Origin: Nosema muscidifuracis
Taxonomy: Eukaryota; Microsporidia; Nosematidae
Direction of reading: 5' to 3'
Assembly: GCA_028335825.1 (NCBI GenBank)
Contig: JAIOKI010000009.1
Location: 513,562-577,561, forward strand
Length of the DNA: 64,000 bases
This document shows positions 53,589-64,000 of the stretch, in pieces. The notes under the pieces are model-generated. The model did no database searches and was not told where the DNA came from. It saw only the letters and a program-made list of their open reading frames with translations. The translations under genes and the position numbers were made by a program. Numbering within the stretch: position 1 is the stretch's first letter; every line of letters begins with the position of its first letter.

Positions 53589-56500
53589 AAATAGTACTAA
53601 TTTTATTTTTATTTAAAGGATAATATTATATGCTTAATATATCTAAGAATTTATATTAAACTGTATTATTTCATCTTTTGGTAATTATTTTACATATTCA
53701 TTGAACTATTAAAATATTACAAAATAATGAAAATAATTGACATTAATAATATGTGATGTTCAATATCTCATCTATCAAAAAATTTATAAATCATGACATG
53801 AATAAATAAATACTGAGTCATAATATTAATGATCTGTATAAATAGACATGTACATCTAAATGAAGATTTAAGAAATTAATAAAAAATATATTTATGTATA
53901 GAAGAGTTATAAAAACTAAAACATATTATCATTTTAGTAGAAAATTTATTAATTTTCTATAAAAAATATCATCTTTTTTATATTTTATATTGACTTTTAA
54001 GATGTATAGTAAAATAACTTGATAAAAAGTTTAATTAGATAATATTAATATTTATCTCGTTATTAGCTCTTATGATCATAATTCATAATCCTATCTTAAA
54101 TATATAATATTTAGCTATTCTTTTTACTCAAAATATTATTTCTCGTATTTCCAAAAAATAGATTTTGTTCTCTTCATATTACTAGTTTTCTAATGATTTT
54201 GTATATATCCTCATGAAAAGATTAGTGTCGTAAAATCAAAAATTTCTTATTACATACATCATTGAAATAGTTAAAATATACCACTTTTAAGTTAGATAGT
54301 GCGTCATTATATGTTTACAAGTTAAAATAAAATTATACGTTTAATTTTAATTAACATCATATAAAATCTTTAAAAAGATTCTGATAATTTTTGCCTAATA
54401 GGTTATAAATGAATCATATATTCAATTAACACTCTCTAGATGATAGAATGTAGTACACCTATAAGGAATAGCTATATATAAAAGACGTAATTTGAATTTA
54501 TAAAGGTAATAAAAATTAAATATGAGTGATTATTATAGCTGTATTAAATGTTAAATTATAGAATTCGGTTAGTCAATTGAATCAATAAGCACAATATTCA
54601 AATAACTTATCAGAAGTATTTTTATTTAATTATCATCTCATATTTAAAGATTTTCTCTCATGGTAAATTAATTGATTTTTATAATGCCGAAAATCTTCAT
54701 ATAGTCGAACATAAAAAATAATATGTGCGTTAAGAATCAAAAAAAAAAGAGATTTATATAATCTTAAGATAAACACAGAAGAAATAATATCATGTAAAAG
54801 AATAAAATTATGAAGGTTACAGAAACATGATTTTCTATCAAAAATATCGTAGAATCATTAAATATTTTATGTGTTAAAAAATATTAAGAACATATAGATA
54901 TAGAAGAAATAAAAAGACTAATGAAATATTTAATTATCATTTTAAAGTTACATGGCTGAATAAAATAAGTCATTTAAAGAAACATAAATATTTTCATCTT
55001 AAATAATTTCTTTATGGTTATATAAATATATATTACCTAATATTATGAGAATAGTTTATAATTTTAAAGATGATCTTTATAATATACGATTACACCCCAC
55101 TGACAGAAATAAAAATGTCAATAGATTCAAGATTCTTTTAGAGATTTAGAATTGTGAAATTCTGATATACAAATCATTTTTTATTTGTACATATTAGTGT
55201 CTATATGATAAAGACCTAGATAGATTTTTATTTAAATTAATGTAAGCACAAAAAGATACAAACAAATCAATGTTAATTAAAAAATTAAAAATCTATTTTT
55301 TTAAATTGATAACAAATTAGGCATCTAAGATATTAAAAATTACAATGTGTAGATATATGATGAATCTTAGTTATATTTAATTGATATTAAAAATAATACA
55401 AAAGCATTTAATAATATCAAAAAAGCATCATTCTTGGAATTGATATATTCGATGAAGATTCAAGGGCTTTATGAGTCAAATTAAATGTAATAGAAATGTT
55501 GAAAAATTAAAGTATGAGTGAATAAGAAATATGCATGTTATACTCAAAAGACTAATAAAAAGATAAAATTAATCTGACATAGATAATTGTATAATTTAAT
55601 ATTAGTTCAAATATAAACATAAAAAAGAAAATACATACTTTTATATTTATTATCATTTAATATATCAAACAAATCCATTGAATTTACAATTATATTAACA
55701 ATTAATAAACACAAATATACACATGATGAAAAATATATAATTACAGATATAGAGTGTGAAAATAATTATATTTACAAAATTACATGACCATTATTGTATT
55801 TAAGATTCTGTAAGAAAATAATTAGAAGATGTCAGATTACGTCTCACATATAAATAAAACATTTAATCAATCCACGTCATAAATCTAATTAAAAATCTAT
55901 ATTAGAGAAAATACTTCTAAGGAAGAATAACCTTAGTAAATTAAAGTAAAAAAGGTAAATATTCAACTTTTGTAAAATCTATAATTATAAAAATCAATTA
56001 AACGAAGGATATATTTATGATATTATAAAGTGAGGGTGTATAAAAATTATTAAGATATAATGTGAATAAATAAATAGCATATATACTAAACTATATAAAA
56101 TATTTTATACACCTTGACTTGTCATGTTAGAGATACGTAATATTTCATTTATCATAATTTTACATTATTATAATATAGAGTAAAAATCTAATTAACAATA
56201 AATAGACATTTATAAGGTAAAATTTTATAATTAATATATCTATTAGTAGTGTTATTTGATTAAAAAATTATATATGCTCTAATCGAGATGAACTTTAATA
56301 TCTTTAAATCAAATTCTATAGAATTCAAACATTTGATGATAAGCTTTAATGATATTATAATGATTATAGTAAAAATATTTTACGATGACAAGGTCACATC
56401 ACAACACTTGAAATTAAGAGGTATCAATCAATCTTGATGAGTAATCTATTTTTAACAAATACATCAAAACTTAAAATAACATCACATTCACAAATCTAGA

Positions 56501-56799
56501 TCGTCATTTATCTTAATAAAGTTTATATTTAATCCATATTAAATCTTTTTAAATTAGTGAAAAAAATCTTCCCTATATTTCTACTTTTATTACATTATCT
56601 AAGCTAATATTTATCAATATATTTCATATTAGAATTACAATGATACAAAGAAGTAGTGTGATATTATTTCCTCTTCTAAAATATACTTTCTAATTTTTAC
56701 AGTCAAAGATAAAGGTTTGAACAATAGATTTTCTATGTATTTAGTCAATATTATCTAAATTCATCTGTATATTGTACTAATTGAAAAATGATTTACTTC
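53589..56799. other. AT-rich region with worn coding scraps
   Basis: No gene can be supported over 3.2 kb. Short plus-strand pieces such as IRLHPTDRNKNVNRFKILLE near 55.08 kb and INKHKYTHDEKYIITDIECE near 55.7 kb look like former coding sequence, but they are isolated by stops and match nothing I know. Confidence 0.35.
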
Positions 56800-58273
56800 T
56801 TGTATAAACCAATGAATAAAAATCTAGATTCTTACTTGGCTTAATTCACGAAAATATCTAAATCAATTAATTTTTATTATGCCATATTTCTTGCACATAA
56901 TGAATTTTTCTAGTCACTTCTTCATTTATTCAGATGTTGGCTTTATAATTCTTTAAACCAACTTACCATGAGCTCTTAAAAAATTTCATTTTATTCAACA
57001 TTTCCAAGTTTCACTTTATGTTCATTATTCACCAAACTTGAGAAAACATCAACATGTGATATTTCGTTTTTGATTCTACAGATAAATTTCATCAAATCAT
57101 GACATGTGATTATTCTGTTAATGCTTCTAAGACACATGATCAGTAAATACTATAAACTCTATTCTCAGCAATACACATAACATTTTTTTATGTAAATGAG
57201 TGATTTAATTTTACTGCTTGTATCTTCATTATCTAATATATGACTTAATACTACTCTTAGACCTTTATTAGAATATGAAATATCTTTTTAAACCTTCACT
57301 TTATTTAAATTTATTTTCACACGTCTTATTATAAAGATATAATTTATCTGTACAATTCTTTATTAATCTCCTATATACTCTTAATAATGCCATTATGATC
57401 TCTACCTGTTTTAATATAATTTTTAGGGTTATTTACAATCAGATCAGCTTGATCAAATTTATTTATTATATCACCTGTATGTATCAATACAACTATTTCT
57501 ATGCCACTTATATGTCTTGTTATAAAAAATCTATAAAATGTTCTTTACAATATATTATCTATGTGTAGCAAAAAAAATAAATATCCTTTTTCATTAGCTT
57601 ATTCAATTTGTCGAAATATTATTTCATTATTTCTGAGCACTAGTCTTACATTATTGAACCATGACTATTTTGATGTGATATATCCATTTTTAATCATAAT
57701 ATAACAATGTAGTGTAATATACCTTTTTCTTCTATCATTTACATAATTTCTTAATCACTTCTAATGATTTGTACTCTAAGCTAATGAACTTATCATATCT
57801 ATACATTATTTTATTTTCAAAAATTATGATCTAAGTCTTTATCAGTACTAATTACATTCATTCTCAAGATATTTCCTTAATATAACTTTATGAATAATCG
57901 TTAATTATTACATATACATTTTCTATGCTTAGTTATTAAGTTCATCTAAAATATAATTAGTATTTCTCATGATTTAATATATAGCTTTCTGATTTCATTA
58001 TTTATACATTTATCTCAACTAAAAATAATTCTACATAAACATCTTCACTTAAGTTTCTAATAATATTAAGTGGATTCATCTTTTCTTTTGTATATTAGTT
58101 AAACCTAACCAGAGTAGACATATTTAAGCATTTGTTCCAACAATCACTATAATTCAGTTTTCTTATAAATTTGATAGTTTAAAATTACTATTTTTTTAGA
58201 ATATTTCTTAAATTTGTTAGAGGAAAACCTGCACTATTTCTAAAATTCTCTATACATATCTTAATATTATATT
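56800..58273 (-). pseudogene. Decayed long gene, unidentified, with CCCC start tract
   Basis: On the minus strand a TTTACCCC tract (58274-58277) is followed by ATATAA-like sequence instead of an ATG. Protein text then appears in changing frames: NPLNIIRNLSEDVYVELFL, RYDKFISLEYKSLEVIKKL, ISGIEIVVLIHTGDIINKF, ADLIVNNPKNYIKTGRDHNG, CHDLMKFICRIKNEISHVDV. The span suggests a protein of nearly 500 residues, of non-repetitive, ordinary composition. It may be a degraded copy of a housekeeping gene; I could not name it. Confidence 0.5.
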
Positions 58274-58277
58274 GGGG
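58274..58277 (-). promoter_or_regulatory. CCCC start-context tract of a dead gene
   Basis: On the minus strand TTTACCCC, with the expected start codon worn to ATA. Supports the direction of the remnant at 56800-58273. Confidence 0.45.
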
Positions 58278-58899
58278 TAAATTTTTTTAAAAATAAAAAT
58301 TATCAGTTGACTAGACATAAAACGTTTCCATTCTCAGAACAGGAATAAATTTTTGTTATTTGGGATTAAAAAAAAATAAATGTAAATTATTTATATATGA
58401 ATTAGATAGACAAGAGAATAATAAAAAAATTATTATCTTCTTAATTTTGTAATATTATGAAGATAGCATAAAATTATATATTCATCTACTATATTATTGA
58501 TAAAATTATATATTTTAGAATTTCTTATGTTTTTATATATGTTAATGATTTAAGAGAATATATAGATAGATATAAAATATTATTCATATATGAAAATCCA
58601 ATAAAATCATTTATTTTCTAAGGATGATATTTCACATAAAAATCATTATTTATATGTTTATGAGGGACTAGTTTTTATTTCAAGGGTCAGATATAATTAA
58701 ATATATTGTAGGATGAGTTATGCAATACAATAAATGATATATTTATAAATTAAAAATACAAATAAAAAAAATAAAATATTTAAGATTACTTTTTAAATAG
58801 CTAATCAATGAACTTTCATAGTAATCAACTATAAAACAATAGAATACCTTTGTGATAAAAATCCTCCCAATAAATAAGTTTCTTTTATTCTTATAAATT

Positions 58900-59088
58900 A
58901 ATTCATATATATTTATAAAAATCTAACTTGCTGCAATGTATAAGAACATAAACAGACACCAGTCTCAACTCACAGGCTAAACAATCACCAATTTCAAACC
59001 TACATATTTAGCTTTCAAAGATTAGCATCTTAAGGAACTTACTTAGTTCATAAAGTCTCCCTGTATTTAATACCACAAAAAGACAATT
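58900..59088 (-). pseudogene. GC-richer open patch, unidentified coding remnant
   Basis: A patch visibly richer in C and G than its surroundings. On the minus strand one frame reads NTGRLYELSKFLKMLIFES, one stop, then CRFEIGDCLACELRLVSVYV and LIHCSKLDFYKY. Probably a former gene segment or element piece; no family recognised. Confidence 0.35.
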
Positions 59089-60470
59089 AAAATTTTATCT
59101 GTTCTTATTGTAGAAAATTACTGATTATATCTAATAAAAGAAGTTTAACAAGTATCAAAGAATTGTAGTCAATTTTGATAAAATTTTAATTTCCTTATAT
59201 TATTAAAATAATATTCATCTACAGAGTTTTGTATATAAAAAAGATTTATAAAATTTTTTCATATGTTCTTCTTTTTAATATATATTGTCAGAAATAAATT
59301 AATAAAATTCATACCCATATTGCATTTTTTATCTTTTTACATTCTATTTATTTTTAGTACAGAAGATCTATCTCAGGGTTATTTGTAATCAAAGAGATAC
59401 TTCTAAGTAAATATTACTTACCTATTGATTTATGATACATTACATCATGATGAAGATAATTTTATATACAGTATAAGATATTAAAAAATTACAAAGTTAA
59501 TGATGATTATCTATTTTTAAATAATTATATTGATATTAGATAAAAATCATACAACTTTAATTTCATATATCATATAGAGAAAAAATAATTATTTCATAAA
59601 TCATAGTAGCATATATATTCTTACAATTGACATTTTCTTCTTGTTTAATAAAACTATTTGTATGTTTCATTATGATGACAAACTAATCAAGGTAAGTTAA
59701 AATATTTAATAGAAAGTAGAGAAGAAAATTATATAATTTATAAATATATATTACTAGAAATAAAGAAGAATTGTATTTTTTCTAAATATCTTTTAGATTG
59801 ATATATTCTATAATTTTAATAATATTGATCAAATATTTAAATATATGAATTTGATTTAGGAAATTAAATCTAAAATTTTATCAAATTACAGAAGCAATAT
59901 CATATTTAGTATATATTTATTTACTCAATCAAACATAGAAGTATTAAATAATTTATTACCTTTGTACAAGAGTATATTGTCCCAATGAATGTAGAAATAA
60001 GAGCATATGTAAGTAAAGTATAACAAGATCATAATTTACAATATATATAAAATCATAAAAGATGCATATTTATGATCTTCATGTCAATCACTCAATATTT
60101 CTTTACAATAATAAATCTAGAATTAATACATAATTTAATGATATTTTAACAAACTTCAAATGCATATATAGATCTGAAAAATGAAAAGACTGACACTTCC
60201 ATGAAGTCTTAAGAGATTGAATTTACTTTTTTTTATAGACAAAGCTAAATCAATTTCTCTTTAAAATATACTTTTTTAATGAATGTGGATTAATCACAAA
60301 AATACTAAAAGAAGTAAATTTTAGCATAAAAAACGATAATAAAATATTTTAAAAAATAGTATCTATTTAGTTCGTACGGACAGCAATACAAAATTAAATT
60401 TATTATCAAAATATCAATTAAGATGATAAAGAAAATATATAAATGAATTTTGAGTTTTAATTAAACATTT
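59089..60470. other. AT-rich region, nothing firm
   Basis: A plus-strand scrap near 59.92-60.0 kb (FTQSNIEVLNNLLPLYKSIL) looks coding but is isolated. No gene can be supported. Confidence 0.35.
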
Positions 60471-60474
60471 ACAT

Positions 60475-61130
60475 CAAGCTTTTGTTCTTGATTTTTTTAC
60501 ATTTGGAATATATATTCTTAAAAAACTAAAATTTAGAATATTCATAATAGGTACCCCTAAATTAACATTCATATTTTTATATTCATTATAATCAAGCATT
60601 TCATCAATTTTTATTATTGATATTACATTTCTAATTGATCTATTACCTAATTTAAAATATATTGATTTTAAATTAAATTCATCAATTCCTATAGATTTTT
60701 AGATATCATTTATTTATAAAAAAATTAGTTGAATAAGTTTTATGAAACACTTGGGATAATTTTGACATTCTTCTTTTAGTTCATATTCTGCACATTATAA
60801 TTGATCATAATTACATAAATTTTTGATTACCCTCGTAATTCTATCTCCTAGGGTTTACCTAAAATGATATTGTTTATAATCGTACATTACACCATCAGAA
60901 ATTCTTATATTATAGTTATTACAATATACATAGTTCTTTAATAAGAATTGATTATTAGTTGTCAAATCATGACAAATATGATCAAATTGAATATTTGAAA
61001 ATGAATCAGAAACACAATTATGATTACATAAAATATGTCTAGTAAATTGTATCATACATCTTGGAAAATTATTAAGAAAGTGTTCAATTTCAGAATTATT
61101 TATACATAAATTGGTTATTTAATTAACCAA
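60475..61130 (-). pseudogene. Decayed CysTM gene
   Basis: The family core is readable as RCMIQFTRHILCNHNCVSDS (against KCMV-x-x-TR-x-x-C-x-C-x-x-DC), followed by NYVYC and RISDGVMYDY, matching KIYDGIMYN of protein 1, in the open part 60855-61055. After a frame change come CAEYELKEECQNYPKC (against CKAYQLKDFC-x5-C) and a worn tail where the membrane segment should be. Upstream NSEIEHFLNNFPRC continues the N-terminal side. The first Cys of the C-x-C pair has changed and several stops are present. It is nearest to protein 1 at 9862. Confidence 0.78.
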
Positions 61131-61509
61131 TTTCAAATCATATTTAAGCACTAAGTGATTGTTTATAGTGATTTTCATTTATTTTAAATTTTATAAATAA
61201 ATATCACTATTAATCTAATTAATGTTATCAAAGTTTATTTATATTAAATATTTGATTATTAATTTATTTTAACTTTCTTATAGTACACTTAAAATATACA
61301 AATTATACTATTTCTTATATAATAATAATAATCTACAAATCTTAGCTGTATATATAATTTAATTAAATGTAACGATTGATATAAAAAATGAGTTACTTAA
61401 ATTGATTATGATACACCAAACATTATAAAATCGAATTATAAATTTATTTTTTAATTCATATTTGTTGATTGGTAAATGATAAATTTATTTGCTAATAAAT
61501 ATAGAACTA
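61131..61509. other. AT-rich spacer
   Basis: No gene recognised. Confidence 0.4.
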
Positions 61510-62870
61510 CAAAATTATTAATTAAAGTATTTTATTATCTTCTAATATCTTTATTACACATTGCATTGTCATGTTTGACATAAATTTAATTATTATATTG
61601 TTGTAGCAATAGTTATCAAATATTCTATTTAATACGTAATAATAATCCCGTGGTTGATTTTCATCTATCAAATTTAAGAATATTCCATGAATTTCGATAT
61701 TTTCTCTTAATGAATCTTTTGATTTTGTTTTATAATATTTTAAAAATAATTCTGATTTTTTTTTCTTTTTATATTTTGAAAAATCTTTTAAATCTAAAAT
61801 AAACTTAGGATTTAAACACGTAATTAAATATAATAATCTGTCTATTAAAAAATGCTCATTTTCATGTATTAAATAAACTTTACCTTCTTTATAATATATT
61901 ATTATATGAAATAAAAGTCTAATTAAACAGTTAATATTTTTTTCTTTGTAAGAATGGTCAAATAGACATTTGGTAGAGTATAATTTTGTCTAAAGGATCT
62001 TCAATAATATTATACTTTCTATTATACATGAAATTATTGTCTCTTTAGATATTTTCTTTTCATAGATTTCTTGATAAACTTCTTCTGTTATTTTATTCAA
62101 AAATTCGATGTTTGATTTAGTAAAAAAAATATATTTTTAAAGTAGGATTTCTTTAGTACTTATGAAAAATTTGATATAATTCTTTTTTTGAATTAAAGTA
62201 TGCATAATTCCCTTAGTTTAATTTGCTAAAGTCGAACTCTTTAATGAATTTCATATATTTAAATATTAGATCAATATTATCATAAATATCATTAGAATTA
62301 TAAAACCCATCAATTTGAAATATATTGGGTATAAACATATGATTCCTTCCATTATATCCAATAAGATGTCTTTATAAACTTCATAAGATTTATGCTTATT
62401 GTTTATTAAATTCGATAAATATTGTAACTGTAAGTTGATTTGTTCCATATCGTGTGTGAAACATACATATAGTCTTATTAAACAAAAAAAATTCGTCTAT
62501 TGGAAGAATTATTGTGTTATCATGATTTAAAAGATTAATTGTTCTACTCTCATAAGATTGATTTGATTTATTTTTTAAAGTAACAGAATTTTTATCTGCT
62601 TTTAATCAAGATTGTCAATATACTTATTTAAAGATAAATAATCTTCGTTTATTCTGCATCTTTCTAATAGCTCATATCGTATAACTGAGTTATTTTTATT
62701 ATGATCTGAGGTATCAGTCATAAATTCAGATTCATCTAGAGATCCCAAATCAATAGGTATGTAATCTTTACTTGGAAGTATCTCTTTTGTCACATACATC
62801 TTATTAGAATTATTCTTTGTACAATTTATAATTAAAAAGTATTGAGTTTTCAAAAAACATTATGGATATA
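61510..62870 (-). pseudogene. Decayed gene of Sec540-like size and leader
   Basis: Minus strand. The left half of the former protein is readable as 62602-62853 (MKTQYFLIINCTKNN, worn leader; PIDLGSLDESEFMTDTSDHN; YELLERCRINEDYLSL), then 62266-62448 (MEQINLQLQYLSNLINNKHK, DILLDIMEGIICLYP), then heavily broken text to about 61510. Total length, leader and composition fit the Sec540 group, but no family motif survives well enough to prove it. Confidence 0.5.
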
Positions 62871-63841
62871 AAATATTCAAATTTATATAATTTTTTAAAT
62901 ATTCACTTAATTGAAATATATTAATTTTTTTCAATAAACAAATTCTCATAGCTATGAATTTATTATAATAAAACATTATAATAATACTTTTTTTATACAC
63001 GTAATTTCACTAAGATAAATAGAATAAATTTATTTAATTTTCATATATTGCAATGATTAAACAATTATTTAATTACTGATTAAATATTTTCAAATACAAT
63101 AATAATAAATTATAAAATTTATTATCTTTTTTAATCTATATAAAATATAAGATAAGTTTTTAATTAAATATTTGAATTGATAACAATATACAAAATAATA
63201 TTTTTTATATAAATTAGGATGATATAATAACAAATTTACAATATATAATAGATGTAGATAAATTAGAAAATATAAACACAGAATATGATATCAAAAGTCA
63301 GAAAATAGCTCAATTAAAGATGGAATTTCATATGAGTTAAAATAAATATAAAATAATATTTCTATGACTAGTAGCTTATTTTATGAATATAGAAGATGTT
63401 TAATTTTTTCCAACTTGTAACAAATATTTGTAACATTATTTATGTAAATAAATATATTCATATTACATAAATTAATAAAATTATTAGAACTATTTATTTA
63501 ATAAACAAAATTTTTTTATTTTGGATAATTTCTATTCATCAACAATAAAAACATATAAATAACTATGTAATAAAATTTATGCATATTTTTATAAATACTA
63601 TCATTTTTAATCTAAGTTTTGTTCTTTGATTTATTTTCATTATAAAAAATAATACAATTAATTTTCATGTTATTTCGAAACTAAATTTATTTATTATAAA
63701 TAATATTTTCAATATAAATTTTTCTTAAGTTGAATTTTAAAAATAAGATTAAATCATTGATTTAAACATTTAATTTATATTATCTTCAATGAAAAGAATT
63801 CTATTATTTGTCTTATAAAATCTAAATTTCATAAAAACTAA
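62871..63841. other. AT-rich spacer
   Basis: No gene or repeat end found by eye. Confidence 0.4.
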
Positions 63842-64000
63842 TTTTAGAAGATGAAACCCCATTGATAATAAAAATTCTAAGAGTTGCGAACTGAAGCGTA
63901 TTTAATATAGATGATGACATAATCAAATTTCTTTAACAGATATGAAATGTATATGGAAACAGTACATGCAATCAATTTTTTAATATAAAGACGTTATTAT
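63842..64000. repeat. Old solo LTR copy 3, cut by window end
   Basis: TTTTAGAAGATGAAAC and the following 150 bases match the start of the 2863-3174 LTR (shared attgataata, ttaatatagatgatg, taatataaagacg), with a few changes. The first bases of the TGTTAG end are worn. The rest lies outside the window. Confidence 0.6.

Noticed and set aside
55861-56300. Runs of TA-rich sequence resembling origins or centromeric DNA
   Set aside because: The whole right part is equally AT-rich, so local AT content carries no information.
1-64000. tRNA genes, rRNA genes, CRISPR arrays, bacterial-type operons
   Set aside because: No GTTCRA-type tRNA arm with matching stems, no rRNA words, no regularly spaced repeats, and gene structure is eukaryotic/microsporidian.

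Overview
The window looks like nuclear DNA of a microsporidian with an enlarged, very AT-rich genome (Hamiltosporidium or Edhazardia are the kind of organism I have in mind; the genus is inference). The main clue is a CCC/CCCC tract 0 to 5 bases before the ATG of several intact genes (3484, 15192, 40181, 51118, and 38419 on the minus strand), a start context known from Microsporidia. Other clues are intron-free compact genes, a sugar-porter transporter, a TOM1/HUWE1-like ubiquitin ligase, and LTR and LINE elements set in spacers that are mostly A and T. I see no rRNA, tRNA or CRISPR.

Left part (1-9.1 kb). A Ty3/gypsy-like element runs off the left edge on the minus strand. An old solo LTR (2863-3174) precedes an intact sugar transporter gene (3484-4755). 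A young Ty3/gypsy copy (5410-8975) follows, with two identical 111-bp LTRs, a 5-bp target duplication, a primer site matching tRNA-Ser and a polypurine tract. It sits inside a second copy of the old solo LTR.

Middle part (9.8-42.5 kb). Three gene families are interleaved on both strands. The first is a cysteine-rich family with C-terminal membrane anchors (working name CysTM): 9862, 18245, 22798, 29738. The second is a family of about 540 residues with N-terminal secretion leaders (working name Sec540): 25262, 40819, plus a decayed copy at about 27.46-28.83 kb; 11847 is a possible distant member. The third is HECT ubiquitin ligases: a large TOM1/HUWE1-like gene at 31278-38419 split by one frameshift, a short copy with an N-terminal membrane anchor at 15192-16934, and a decayed short copy at about 20.65-22.13 kb that still shows a leader. 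A FCP1/NIF-type HAD phosphatase gene (40181-40726) carries one in-frame stop.

Right part (43-64 kb). This is mostly a gene graveyard. It holds decayed coding stretches, two decayed secreted-protein starts, further decayed Sec540 and CysTM genes, a solo LTR related to the young gypsy family, and one intact 1181-codon LINE with a restriction-like endonuclease (R4/Dong-like) flanked by a 13-bp target duplication.

Inferred biology: the middle part resembles a fast-evolving locus for surface and secreted proteins, with a ubiquitin ligase that appears to have been duplicated from a housekeeping gene and given a membrane or secretion leader. The sequence shows the layout and the motifs; any role in the host cell is inference.
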